From positions 1 to 36,438 of the forward strand of contig JBHGXV010000004.1 of assembly GCA_041920505.1 (NCBI GenBank): a stretch of DNA of 36,438 nucleotides, in the 5' to 3' direction. Under the pieces are notes generated by a model. That model ran no database searches, was not told the DNA's origin, and saw nothing but the letters and a program-made list of their open reading frames with translations. Shown piece by piece: positions 23,087-31,163 of this stretch. Origin of the DNA: JBHGXV01 sp041920505. GTDB lineage: Bacteria > Bacillota > Bacilli > Brevibacillales > Brevibacillaceae. The position numbers and the translations under genes were made by a program. The stretch's first letter is position 1. Every line of letters starts with the position of its first letter.

Positions 23087-23818
23087 ATGACAGCGACACC
23101 ATGGGCTTTCGTCACGGGGGCATCAGGTGAGATCGGCCAGGCGATTTCAGTTGCGCTTGCCGCACAGGGTATCCCCCTGTACTTGCACTACCACCAGGCG
23201 GGGGTCCGGCTGGAGCCGGTGCTCGCTTTTTGCCGGGAGCGCGGCGTCCCCGCCTATCCGCTCCAAGCCGATCTGCGTGATCCCGATCAGATTCGCCGAC
23301 TGTTCGAGCAGATGCCGGTCAAGCCGCTCTTGTTGGTCAACAATGCCTCCATCGACCACTACGGGCTTTTGACTGATGTCACGCCCGAGCAGTTTGACGA
23401 GTTGGTCGCCGTCAATGTTCGCTCCGCGTTTTTCGTTACGCAGGCGGCCCTGCCGGCGATGCTGCGCGAGCGGTACGGGCGGATCGTCAACCTCTCGTCG
23501 ATCTGGGGGATGACCGGCGGCGCTTGTGAAGTGTTGTACTCGCTGACCAAAGGGGCGATCCTCGCCTTTACCAAGGCCCTGGCGAAAGAGGTGGCGGCCA
23601 ACGGGATCACTGTCAACGCCATCGCCCCTGGCGCGATCCAGGGCGGCATGATGCAGCGCTTCTCCGCCGAGGAGGCGCAGGCAATTGCCGAAGCGATTCC
23701 CGCCGGCCGACTCGGCACGCCGCAGGAAGTGGCCGCGCTGGTCGTCCATCTCTTGTCGAGAGAAGCGGGTTACACGACGGGGCAGGTCATCAGCCCCAAC
23801 GGCGGTTGGTACACGTAG
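23087..23818 (+). CDS. ymfI: Short-chain dehydrogenase/reductase YmfI
   Basis: The 243-residue classical SDR has T-G-A-S-G-E-I-G at 10-17 and 'LLVNNASIDHYGLLTDVTPE', in which NNAG is NNAS. The active-site region is 'GRIVNLSSIWG' with 'LYSLTKGAILAFTKALAKEV' carrying Tyr and Lys, and the C terminus 'TGQVISPNGGWYT' resembles 3-oxoacyl-ACP reductases (FabG-like). The substrate is not known; YmfI members are fixed in this operon but are not the main FabG. GGGAAGAGG precedes the ATG, 12 bp after ymfH. Confidence 0.88.
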   Translation: MTATPWAFVTGASGEIGQAISVALAAQGIPLYLHYHQAGVRLEPVLAFCRERGVPAYPLQADLRDPDQIRRLFEQMPVKPLLLVNNASIDHYGLLTDVTPEQFDELVAVNVRSAFFVTQAALPAMLRERYGRIVNLSSIWGMTGGACEVLYSLTKGAILAFTKALAKEVAANGITVNAIAPGAIQGGMMQRFSAEEAQAIAEAIPAGRLGTPQEVAALVVHLLSREAGYTTGQVISPNGGWYT

Positions 23819-23884
23819 ACGAATCATTCCTTTTTTCACAGGTTGTGCATATTTTTCCCCTCCGGATGGAATTCTAGTGCTGTA

Positions 23885-23903
23885 CGGACAAACGATCTGT
23901 CCG
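23885..23903. repeat. Small dyad upstream of the DUF3243 gene
   Basis: CGGACA (23885-23890) and TGTCCG (23898-23903) form a 6-bp inverted repeat with a 7-nt spacer, 32 bp before the ATG. It could be an operator or a 5'-leader hairpin; no T tract follows. Confidence 0.35.
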
Positions 23904-23934
23904 ATGGTCACATTTCACAAGGAGGGAATGACAG

Positions 23935-24189
23935 ATGTCTGTTCTGGAAAATTTTCAGGATTGGAAACAATTCCTGGGCGAACGCGTCAACCAGGCGGTC
24001 AGCGCTGGTATGGAGCCGGACACGCTTCAAAACGTGGCGTACCAAATCGGCGACTACCTGGCCGAGAAAGTGGACCAAAAAAACGACCAGGAACGCCTGC
24101 TGAAACAACTGTGGGACGCCGGCGACGAAGAACAGCGCAGAGCGTTGGCCGGGATGATGGTCAAGCTGGTGCGAAACGAAGCACACTAA
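23935..24189 (+). CDS. ymfJ: DUF3243 protein YmfJ
   Basis: The 84-residue cytosolic protein 'SVLENFQDWKQFLGERVNQA ... IGDYLAEKVDQKNDQERLLK' matches the DUF3243 family, which is all-helical and Bacillales-specific. AAGGAGGG lies 8 nt ahead of the ATG. The 116-bp gap upstream and the strong terminator downstream suggest its own transcript. Its role is not established. Confidence 0.88.
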   Translation: MSVLENFQDWKQFLGERVNQAVSAGMEPDTLQNVAYQIGDYLAEKVDQKNDQERLLKQLWDAGDEEQRRALAGMMVKLVRNEAH

Positions 24190-24195
24190 GAGAGT

Positions 24196-24227
24196 TCCCC
24201 CGATTTTTGGGGGATTTTCTTTTTTTG
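24196..24227 (+). terminator. Terminator of ymfJ
   Basis: TCCCCC (24196-24201) pairs with GGGGGA (24209-24214) across a 7-nt loop, followed by TTTTCTTTTTTT. Confidence 0.88.
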
Positions 24228-24232
24228 GCCCT

Positions 24233-24260
24233 TTGTGGAATCGCCGCCTGATGGTATACT
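24233..24260 (+). promoter_or_regulatory. Promoter of ymfK-rodZ
   Basis: TTGTGG (24233-24238) stands 16 bp before TATACT (24255-24260), which has a TGn extension (TGGTATACT). The ATG is 37 bp downstream. Confidence 0.65.
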
Positions 24261-24297
24261 TACAGAGAATGAGAAACTCTATCACGGGAGGGCGCGT

Positions 24298-25098
24298 ATG
24301 GACGTAAAAGAGAAAAAGGAATGGTACATGGAGTACGAAATCAACATCCATAAAAACCGTCCCGGCCTCCTTGGCGATATCGCTTCCATCCTCGGGATGC
24401 TCGGCATCAACATCGTGACCATCAACGGGGTGCAGAACGGCAGACGGGGTCTGCTTTTGCTCACCGACGACGACGAAAAAATCGAGGCCTTGCGCAACAT
24501 TCTGCAAAAAGTGGACAACATAACCATAACCAGGCTGCGTCCCCCGACGATGCTGGACCGCCTGGCGATCCGGCATGGCCGCTACATCGAGCGGGACAGC
24601 GAAGACAAGAAGACGTTCCGCTTCATCCGTGACGAACTGGGGCTGCTTGTCGACTTTATGGCAGAGATCTTTAAAAAGGAAGGGCACCAGTTGGTCGGCA
24701 TTCGCGGCATGCCGCGCGTCGGCAAGACGGAGTCGATGATCGCCGCCAGCGTTTCGGCCAACAAGCGCTGGACATTTATTTCGTCCACCCTGTTGCGGCA
24801 GACGGTTCGCAGTTCACTTTCGGTTGATGAATTGTCGCCTGATCATGTATATTTAATAGATGGGATCGTTTCGACGATGCGCTCCACCGAGAAACATCAC
24901 AGCGTGCTTCGGGAGATCATGAGCTTCCCGGCGACCAAGGTGATTGAACACCCTGACATTTTTGTGCGTGAGTCGGAGTACGAACTGTCCGATTTTCACT
25001 ATATCATCGAACTTCGACATCAACCCGACGAAGAGATTACATACGAACTGATCAACCATCGCGGATTTCATGAGTTTGACGTGACGTTAGGAGGGTAA
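24298..25098 (+). CDS. ymfK: DUF3388 protein YmfK: ACT-like domain plus P-loop
   Basis: The 266-residue protein starts at the ATG behind GGGAGGG. Residues about 10-80 form an ACT-like ligand-binding fold ('YEINIHKNRPGLLGDIASIL' and 'LGINIVTINGVQNGRRGLLL'), as found in amino-acid-sensing regulators. Residues 130-266 contain a P-loop-like motif G-M-P-R-V-G-K-T-E at 137-145 and 'DHVYLIDGIVSTMRSTEKHH', resembling Walker A and B. The combination suggests a small-molecule-gated nucleotide-binding protein, but no activity is established. It is followed after 3 bp by the rodZ start. Confidence 0.88.
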   Translation: MDVKEKKEWYMEYEINIHKNRPGLLGDIASILGMLGINIVTINGVQNGRRGLLLLTDDDEKIEALRNILQKVDNITITRLRPPTMLDRLAIRHGRYIERDSEDKKTFRFIRDELGLLVDFMAEIFKKEGHQLVGIRGMPRVGKTESMIAASVSANKRWTFISSTLLRQTVRSSLSVDELSPDHVYLIDGIVSTMRSTEKHHSVLREIMSFPATKVIEHPDIFVRESEYELSDFHYIIELRHQPDEEITYELINHRGFHEFDVTLGG

Positions 25099-25101
25099 GC
25101 T

Positions 25102-26106
25102 GTGTCTGAGCTTGGCCAAGTGCTGCAACGAGCCCGCGAAGAGAAGGGAATTTCGCTCGACGACATCCAAAAGGCCACGAAGATTCAACGACGCTACCTG
25201 GAGGCGATCGAACGAGGACATTTTCACGTTCTCCCCGGTCACTTCTACGCACGTGCGTTTATCAAAAGCTATGCGGAGGCGGTCGGGCTCGATCCGACCC
25301 ACATCCTGTCTCAGTACCAGGAAGATCTGCCCGCCCAGCCCCCGCTGGAACAACTGGAGCGGTTGCGCCGCCGCCGCGTCGACGTGGCAAAAGAGCCGCT
25401 GCAAGCGGGCCGCTGGGTGGCCAAGACGCTCTTGGTGCTGTTTGTCGTCCTGGTCGTGGGCATGATCTATACCGCCCTGGTGAACCGGAACAACGTGGAT
25501 ACGGCGCCGATTCCCGGCAGCACCGTTAATCAGCCGGAAGTAAGACAACCGGATGCCAATCCGCCCAGCGCAACGCCGGGTTCGGTTGCGACGCCAGGCA
25601 CGCCAGCCGCGCAGACGCCGTCCGCTCCGGCGGTGGGGGGTACGCCCGGTACCGCGCCCGGCACTCCGGCGGCGGGCGTGACGCCAGGCGCTGCGGTCAA
25701 CACACCGGCGGTTTCGCCCAACACACCGGCGACAGGGGGCACGCCGGGGACACCCCCCGGTACCGCACCCGGCACTCCGGGAGAGGAGCAGTCGTCTGCG
25801 CTCACGTTTGTCTCCCAGCAAGGATCGGTCTTCCGCTACACGGTCGCGCAGGCCGACCGCCTGTCGATCAAGGTGACGGCCGTCTCCGGCGACTGCTGGG
25901 TGGAAGTGCGCGAGGCGCGCAAAGGCAAGTCGTTCGGGCAAGGCATGATTCACAAAGGCGAGGAAAGAGTGTTTGAGGCGGGCAAGACCGCGTACGTGAT
26001 CGTCGGCAATCCGAAGCCGGTAACGATCACGGTCAACAACCAGCCGATCAACACGGCTGACCTCACCTTCATGCCGTCCATTCTCGATATCAAAGTGCAG
26101 CCATAA
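25102..26106 (+). CDS. rodZ: RodZ-like cell-shape protein YmfM with long Pro/Thr/Gly linker
   Basis: The 334-residue protein starts at GTG after GGAGGG. Residues 1-75 are the RodZ HTH ('GQVLQRAREEKGISLDDIQK', 'RYLEAIERGHFHVLPGHFYA', 'RAFIKSYAEAVGLDP'), which binds MreB. One transmembrane helix lies at about 105-127. Residues 135-230 are an external linker of repeated TPGT/APGTP/NTPA units. Residues 232-334 form the DUF4115 beta domain ('FRYTVAQADRLSIKVTAVSG', 'CWVEVREARKGKSF'). It links the cytoskeleton to wall synthesis. The linker DNA is GC-rich and internally repetitive, so its length may vary between strains. Confidence 0.9.
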   Translation: MSELGQVLQRAREEKGISLDDIQKATKIQRRYLEAIERGHFHVLPGHFYARAFIKSYAEAVGLDPTHILSQYQEDLPAQPPLEQLERLRRRRVDVAKEPLQAGRWVAKTLLVLFVVLVVGMIYTALVNRNNVDTAPIPGSTVNQPEVRQPDANPPSATPGSVATPGTPAAQTPSAPAVGGTPGTAPGTPAAGVTPGAAVNTPAVSPNTPATGGTPGTPPGTAPGTPGEEQSSALTFVSQQGSVFRYTVAQADRLSIKVTAVSGDCWVEVREARKGKSFGQGMIHKGEERVFEAGKTAYVIVGNPKPVTITVNNQPINTADLTFMPSILDIKVQP

Positions 26107-26116
26107 GCAAATTGTC

Positions 26117-26149
26117 AACGGCAAGCGCCACCATGCTTGCCGTTTCGCA
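26117..26149 (+). terminator. Hairpin after rodZ
   Basis: AACGGCAAGC (26117-26126) pairs with GCTTGCCGTT (26135-26144) with an 8-nt loop, followed by TCGCATTCTATTTTT, a broken T tract. Confidence 0.6.
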
Positions 26150-26157
26150 TTCTATTT

Positions 26158-26186
26158 TTGACACTCATCTGGCCATATATTATACT
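26158..26186 (+). promoter_or_regulatory. Consensus sigma-A promoter of rimO
   Basis: TTGACA (26158-26163) and TATACT (26181-26186) are separated by exactly 17 bp, the best housekeeping promoter in the window. Confidence 0.88.
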
Positions 26187-26233
26187 GAATAGGTGTAATC
26201 AGGGCAGGTGTTCGCTAATTGGAGGAAAACCAA

Positions 26234-27577
26234 ATGACCGAGAACGTTAAATCGCGAGAAAAAGTCGCGATCGTCACCCTGGGTTGCGAAAAGAACCTGG
26301 TTGACTCGGATATGATGGCACATTTGATTGACGAGAAAGGCTACGAATTGGTCGACGACCCCGAACAGGCGGACGTCGTTATCGTCAATACATGCGGTTT
26401 CATCGACGCGGCCAAGGAGGAATCGGTCAACAAGATTCTCGACATGGCCGAACTGAAAGAAAGCGGGAAACTGAAATCGCTGGTGGTGGCAGGCTGTCTC
26501 ACCCAGCGGTACAAAGAAGATATTTTGAAAGAAATCCCCGAGGTGGACGGGATCGTCGGCACGGGCGACTTCATGTCGATCACGCGGATTCTTGAGGAAT
26601 CGCTGGCCGGCAAACGCCCGGTCTACGTCGGCAACCCCGTTTTTTCCTACGAACAGGTGGTCAAGCGCAAGGTGAAGGCCGGAACGTACTCGGCTTACAT
26701 CAAGATTGCCGAAGGGTGCGACAACGCCTGTACGTTTTGCAGCATCCCGCTGATGCGCGGCGCGTTTCGCAGCCGTTCGATCGAATCGATCGTCGAGGAG
26801 GCGAAACATCTCGCGTCCCAGGGCATCGTCGAAGTGAGTCTGATCGCCCAGGACACGACCAACTACGGCGTGGATTTGTACGGCAAGCACATGTTGCCGC
26901 AGTTGCTCAACACCCTCTCCGAAGTGGAGGGGATTGAGTGGATTCGCCTGCATTACGCCTATCCCGGCTTCTTTACCGACGAATTGATCGACGTGTTTGC
27001 CCGCAATCCGAAAGTGTGCAAATACATTGACATGCCGTTGCAGCATTCGGAAGATTTGATTCTCAAGCGGATGCGCCGTCCCGGCCGGCAGCGCGACATC
27101 CGGGAGCTGATCGCGAAAATCCGTGCGCAGGTGCCGGACGTGGCGATCCGCACCTCGCTGATCGTCGGCTTCCCCGGCGAAACAGAAGAGGATTTCGAGA
27201 ACCTGTGCGCGTTTGTCAAGGAAATCAAGTTCGACCGGCTCGGCGTTTTTACCTATTCCCATGAGGAAGACACACCGGCTGTCCGTCTGCCTGACCACGT
27301 CGACGAAAAGACGAAAGAGAAGCGGGCCAACATCCTGATGGAAATTCAACGGGAGGTTTCCCGCGAGCGCAACGGCAGATTTGTGGACAAGATTTTGCCG
27401 GTGCTGATCGAGCGCTACGAAGGGCGCAACGACGTCTACGTGGGACGGACCCAATACGACGCGCCCGAAATCGACGGGGAAGTGTTTGTCTCCGGATACA
27501 CCGGTGAGCTCGGGAAAATCGTGAATGTGAGGATTACCCATTCGTTTGAATACGATTTAGCCGGGGAGGTAATCTAG
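26234..27577 (+). CDS. rimO: Ribosomal protein S12 methylthiotransferase RimO
   Basis: The 447-residue radical-SAM enzyme adds a methylthio group to the conserved Asp of ribosomal protein S12. The ATG is chosen because GGAGGA (26221-26226) stands 7 nt ahead. The N-terminal MTTase domain has three cluster cysteines in TLGCEKNLVDSD (Cys18), NTCGFI and AGCL. The radical-SAM cluster is Cys162, Cys166 and Cys169 in 'EGCDNACTFCSIPLMRGAFR'. A C-terminal TRAM domain follows (about 380-447, 'YVGRTQYDAPEIDGEVFVSG'). 'CEKNLVDSD' and 'PLMRG' favour RimO over the tRNA-modifying MiaB. The stop is adjacent to the pgsA GTG. Confidence 0.94.
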   Translation: MTENVKSREKVAIVTLGCEKNLVDSDMMAHLIDEKGYELVDDPEQADVVIVNTCGFIDAAKEESVNKILDMAELKESGKLKSLVVAGCLTQRYKEDILKEIPEVDGIVGTGDFMSITRILEESLAGKRPVYVGNPVFSYEQVVKRKVKAGTYSAYIKIAEGCDNACTFCSIPLMRGAFRSRSIESIVEEAKHLASQGIVEVSLIAQDTTNYGVDLYGKHMLPQLLNTLSEVEGIEWIRLHYAYPGFFTDELIDVFARNPKVCKYIDMPLQHSEDLILKRMRRPGRQRDIRELIAKIRAQVPDVAIRTSLIVGFPGETEEDFENLCAFVKEIKFDRLGVFTYSHEEDTPAVRLPDHVDEKTKEKRANILMEIQREVSRERNGRFVDKILPVLIERYEGRNDVYVGRTQYDAPEIDGEVFVSGYTGELGKIVNVRITHSFEYDLAGEVI

Positions 27578-28153
27578 GTGAATCTCGCCAACCGCATCAC
27601 GCTGGCAAGGATCTTCCTGGTCCCTGTGGTCATGTTTTTTTTGCTCGTGCGCTACAAGTTCGGGTACTTTACCATTGGCAGCGTCAGTATGACCTACAAC
27701 GAGCTGATCGCGGCATTGGTGTTTATTTTGGCCGCGAGCACGGACGGTCTGGACGGCTACATCGCGCGCAAGCGGAAGATTGTGACCAATCTGGGAAAAT
27801 TTCTCGATCCGCTGGCGGACAAACTGCTGATTTCCGCCGCCTTGATCTCGCTGGTGGAGATGCAACGGCTGGAAGCGTGGATCGCGATCGTGATCATCAG
27901 CCGCGAGTTCGCCGTCACCGGACTTCGGCTGATCGCTGCGGCGGAAGGACAGGTGATCGCCGCGAGCGCTTTGGGCAAGCTGAAAACCTGGGTGCAAATC
28001 GTGGCGATCGTCGCCCTGATGATTCGTAACGTTCCGTTTGCCCACTTCGGCTTCCCGTTTGACAAGATCGCGATCTGGGCGATGGTGCTGATCACCATCT
28101 ACTCCGGCTACGATTATTTCGTGAAGAACCGAAACGTGATTCAATACTCTTAA
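27578..28153 (+). CDS. pgsA: CDP-diacylglycerol-glycerol-3-phosphate 3-phosphatidyltransferase
   Basis: The 191-residue membrane enzyme makes phosphatidylglycerol phosphate from CDP-diacylglycerol and glycerol-3-phosphate. It begins MNLANRITLARIFLVP, the usual PgsA start, at a GTG behind GGGGAGGT. The CDP-alcohol phosphotransferase motif is intact as DGLDGYIAR ... GKFLDPLADK with all catalytic Asp residues. About five hydrophobic segments follow. The start codon directly follows the rimO stop, so the two are coupled. The order rimO-pgsA-cinA-recA is common in Bacillales. Confidence 0.94.
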   Translation: MNLANRITLARIFLVPVVMFFLLVRYKFGYFTIGSVSMTYNELIAALVFILAASTDGLDGYIARKRKIVTNLGKFLDPLADKLLISAALISLVEMQRLEAWIAIVIISREFAVTGLRLIAAAEGQVIAASALGKLKTWVQIVAIVALMIRNVPFAHFGFPFDKIAIWAMVLITIYSGYDYFVKNRNVIQYS

Positions 28154-28174
28154 TCGGGATTAGGAAGGATAAGC

Positions 28175-29416
28175 ATGAGAGCGGAGATCATAGCGGTTGG
28201 GACGGAATTGCTGTTGGGGCAGATCGCCAATACCAATGCCCAATTCCTGTCGCAAAAATTGGCGGAAATCGGTGTGAATGTGTACTTTCACACGGTGGTT
28301 GGCGATAATTTCGAGCGGCTTTCTCGCGTGATTGAGCAGGCGGCGAGCCGATCCGATCTGATTTTGTTTACCGGCGGTCTGGGGCCGACCCAGGACGATC
28401 TGACGAAAGAAACCGTGGCCGCGCACATCGGACGCGCACTGGTGATCGACGAACCGGCCCTTGAACGGATTCAGGCGTTTTTTCGGCAGCGCGGCATTGT
28501 GATGACGGAGAACAACCGAAAGCAGGCCCTGGTGATCGAGGGCAGCCGCGTGTTTCCTAACGACCACGGCATGGCCCCCGGCATGGGCCTGACGCATGAG
28601 GGCACAACCTATGTGCTCATGCCCGGTCCGCCAAGCGAGTTGTACCCGATGGTCAACCGGTACGTGATGCCGTATCTGACGGAGCTTCTGCCGCATCGTC
28701 AGGTGTTTCACTCCCGCGTGCTCTGCTTTTTCGGCATCGGCGAGTCGGCGCTGGAAGCCCGGTTGATGGATCTGATCGAGCAGCAGAGCAATCCGACGAT
28801 TGCCCCGTACGCCAAGGAATTCGAAGTGACGTTGCGGATTACGGCGCGGGCGGCAAGCGTAGAAGAGGCGGAGCGGCTGATCGTTCCCGTCGAACAGGAG
28901 ATTCGCCGGCTGGTTGGCGAGTACATCTACGCCGTCGGGGAGACATCGCTGCACGAGGTGTTGCATCACGAACTTTTGTCGCGCAACGAGACGATCGCGT
29001 GCGCCGAAAGTTGCACCGGCGGGACGCTCTCTTCCTTGCTCACGTCGATTCCCGGCAGTTCGTCCGTCTTTCGCGGCGGCGTGATCTGTTACAGCAACGC
29101 GGCGAAGCGTGACCTGCTCGGCGTCTCTCAAGAGGTGCTTTCGACAGATGGGGCCGTCAGCGAGGCGGCCGCGCGCCAACTGGCCGAAAACGCCCGAGCC
29201 GCGCTAGGCACGACCCACGCCGTCTCCGTGACAGGCGTAGCCGGTCCCGATCCGTCGGAGGGCAAGCCCGTGGGATTGGTATATGTCGGCATAGCCAGCG
29301 AGGGGATGCCGACGGTTGTCAAACAGCTTCAACTGGCCGGCCGACGCCAGGCGATCATCGGACGGGCGGCGAAATTTGCGATGTTTTACGCGCTTCAACG
29401 TATAAAAGAAAGGTGA
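28175..29416 (+). CDS. cinA: Competence/damage-inducible protein CinA
   Basis: The 413-residue protein has an N-terminal MoaB/MogA-like domain (about 1-170: 'IIAVGTELLLGQIANTNAQF', 'FTGGLGPTQDDLTKE') and a C-terminal PncC-type amidohydrolase domain (about 255-413: 'AESCTGGTLSSLLTSIPGSS', 'SVTGVAGPDPSEGKPVGLVY'). Family members hydrolyse ADP-ribose and/or deamidate NMN and are co-expressed with recA in competent bacilli. The ATG lies 21 bp after pgsA, behind AGGAAGG. The stop overlaps the leader of the helicase gene. Confidence 0.94.
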   Translation: MRAEIIAVGTELLLGQIANTNAQFLSQKLAEIGVNVYFHTVVGDNFERLSRVIEQAASRSDLILFTGGLGPTQDDLTKETVAAHIGRALVIDEPALERIQAFFRQRGIVMTENNRKQALVIEGSRVFPNDHGMAPGMGLTHEGTTYVLMPGPPSELYPMVNRYVMPYLTELLPHRQVFHSRVLCFFGIGESALEARLMDLIEQQSNPTIAPYAKEFEVTLRITARAASVEEAERLIVPVEQEIRRLVGEYIYAVGETSLHEVLHHELLSRNETIACAESCTGGTLSSLLTSIPGSSSVFRGGVICYSNAAKRDLLGVSQEVLSTDGAVSEAAARQLAENARAALGTTHAVSVTGVAGPDPSEGKPVGLVYVGIASEGMPTVVKQLQLAGRRQAIIGRAAKFAMFYALQRIKER

Positions 29417-29421
29417 CAAAG

Positions 29422-31005
29422 ATGACATTTTTTTCCGATTTTCCTTTACATAAGTCGATATTGCAGGCGATTCACGACATGGGTTTTGAAGAGCCGTCGC
29501 CGATTCAGGCGGCCTGTATCCCGAAAATCTTGGAAGGCGGCGATCTGATCGGCCAGGCGCAGACCGGTACCGGCAAGACGGCGGCGTTCGGCATTCCGCT
29601 GATTGAACGGGTGAGCACCGCCAACAAAGTTCAGGCGATCGTGCTGACCCCGACCCGCGAGCTGGCGATCCAGGTGGCGGGCGAATTGCGCCGGATCAGC
29701 AAGTATAAAAAAGTGCGCACCCTGCCGATCTACGGCGGCCAGTCGATCAGCCACCAGATCCGCGCGCTGAAACAGGGCGTGCAAGTGGTGATCGGGACGC
29801 CGGGGCGGGTGTTGGATCACCTGCGCCGCAAAACCCTGAAGCTGGATCACGTCAGCATGCTCGTGCTGGACGAAGCCGACGAGATGCTGGATATGGGCTT
29901 TATCGACGATATTGAAACCATCATCAACCACTTGAACGAAGACCGTCAAACCCTTCTGTTCTCGGCCACCATGCCGGCCGAGATCAAGCGGCTGGCCACA
30001 CGCTACATGAAAAAACCGGAGACGGTGGCCGTCAGCCGCGAAGAGGTGACCGCGCCGCTGATCGAGCAGGTCTACTACAAAGTGTTCGAGCGCAACAAGC
30101 TGGAGAGCCTCTGCCGCATCCTCGACAGCGAGGACGTCGATCTGGGCATCATCTTCTGCCGGACCAAGCGGGGCGTCGACGAGCTGACCGAAACCTTGCA
30201 GGCGCGCGGTTATCTGGCTGACGGCTTGCACGGCGACCTGTCGCAGGCGCAGCGCGACAAGGTGATGAAGGCCTTCCGCGAAGGCACGATCGAGCTGTTG
30301 ATCGCCACCGACGTGGCGGCGCGCGGGATTGACGTGAGCAACGTCTCCCACGTGATCAACTACGACATTCCGCAGGACCCCGAAAGCTACGTGCACCGCA
30401 TCGGCCGTACCGGCCGCGCGGGGCGCAAGGGGATTGCCATGACCCTGGTCACGCCGCGCGAGATGAAGCAGATGCTGATCATCCAGAAGCAGACCAAGGC
30501 GGAAGTGACCGCACGCAACGTGCCGACGCTCGAAGAAGTGGCCGAGCGCAAGCAAGAACAGTTGCGCGAACAGTTGATCTCGCTGTTGGAGAGCGGCGCG
30601 GTCGCCGAGATGTACGAAAAAGTGGCGGAGTCGCTCACTGAACAGTACCCGCCGGAAAAAATCGCCGCCGCCGCGCTGCACCTCGCCTTCCACAGCGAGC
30701 TGGGCGAGACGGATGAAGGGGAAGTGTACAACTTCGGCGAGACCGGCGCGGCCAAAGGGATGGTGCGCTTCTTCCTCAACGTGGGACGCAACGCCAACAT
30801 CAAGCCGCAGGATCTGGTCCGTGAAATCTCCGAATCGGTCGGCATCCCCGGAAAAGCGGTGGGACGCATCGACATCTTCGAAAACTTCACGTTCGTCGAA
30901 GTGCCGGAAGACGTGGCTCCGTTCGTCTACGAGGCCCTGCGCCAGACCCGGATCAACGGCAAGCGGATCAATCTGGAACCGGCCAAGCCGCGCGGCAAAA
31001 AGTAA
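29422..31005 (+). CDS. DEAD-box ATP-dependent RNA helicase with DbpA-type RNA-binding domain
   Basis: The 527-residue helicase has the Q motif 'FEEPSPIQAACIP', motif I A-Q-T-G-T-G-K-T (46-53), 'PTRELAIQ', D-E-A-D (150-153), 'LLFSATMPAE', 'ATDVAARGIDVSNVSHVINY' and 'HRIGRTGRAGRKG'. Residues about 445-520 form a DbpA/DeaD C-terminal RRM-like domain ('GMVRFFLNVGRNANIKPQDL', 'IDIFENFTFVEVPED'). It unwinds structured RNA, probably in ribosome assembly or mRNA decay; CshA/DeaD-type helicases associate with RNase Y degradosomes in Firmicutes. The ATG at 29422 is favoured over a GTG at 29413 that overlaps the cinA stop. It reaches the terminator 18 bp after its own stop. Confidence 0.93.
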   Translation: MTFFSDFPLHKSILQAIHDMGFEEPSPIQAACIPKILEGGDLIGQAQTGTGKTAAFGIPLIERVSTANKVQAIVLTPTRELAIQVAGELRRISKYKKVRTLPIYGGQSISHQIRALKQGVQVVIGTPGRVLDHLRRKTLKLDHVSMLVLDEADEMLDMGFIDDIETIINHLNEDRQTLLFSATMPAEIKRLATRYMKKPETVAVSREEVTAPLIEQVYYKVFERNKLESLCRILDSEDVDLGIIFCRTKRGVDELTETLQARGYLADGLHGDLSQAQRDKVMKAFREGTIELLIATDVAARGIDVSNVSHVINYDIPQDPESYVHRIGRTGRAGRKGIAMTLVTPREMKQMLIIQKQTKAEVTARNVPTLEEVAERKQEQLREQLISLLESGAVAEMYEKVAESLTEQYPPEKIAAAALHLAFHSELGETDEGEVYNFGETGAAKGMVRFFLNVGRNANIKPQDLVREISESVGIPGKAVGRIDIFENFTFVEVPEDVAPFVYEALRQTRINGKRINLEPAKPRGKK

Positions 31006-31022
31006 GCAAAACGGATATTCTC

Positions 31023-31061
31023 AAGGCCATCTGCGCCCTCGGGCGGCGCGGGTGGCCTTTT
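31023..31061 (+). terminator. Terminator of the rimO-pgsA-cinA-helicase operon
   Basis: AAGGCCATCTGCGCC (31023-31037) pairs with GGCGCGGGTGGCCTT (31045-31059) with G-U pairs and one C-C mismatch and a 7-nt loop. The T run is short (TTTT). Confidence 0.75.
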
Positions 31062-31070
31062 CGCGCCATG

Positions 31071-31084
31071 CGAATATTTGTTCG
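31071..31084 (+). promoter_or_regulatory. LexA (SOS) box upstream of recA
   Basis: CGAATATTTGTTCG fits the Bacillus LexA/DinR box CGAAC-N4-GTTCG with one mismatch. It sits 10 bp upstream of the recA -35 hexamer, so LexA would block recA transcription until DNA damage. Confidence 0.82.
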
Positions 31085-31094
31085 CAAAAAAAGC

Positions 31095-31124
31095 TTGGCA
31101 AAGGCTTCTGTCTCGATGTATGAT
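31095..31124 (+). promoter_or_regulatory. Promoter of recA
   Basis: TTGGCA (31095-31100) and TATGAT (31119-31124) with an 18-bp spacer. The TTG start follows 40 bp later. Confidence 0.75.
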
Positions 31125-31163
31125 GAAATCAGGAAATGAATGAAGAGAAAGGGAGTGTCGGTT

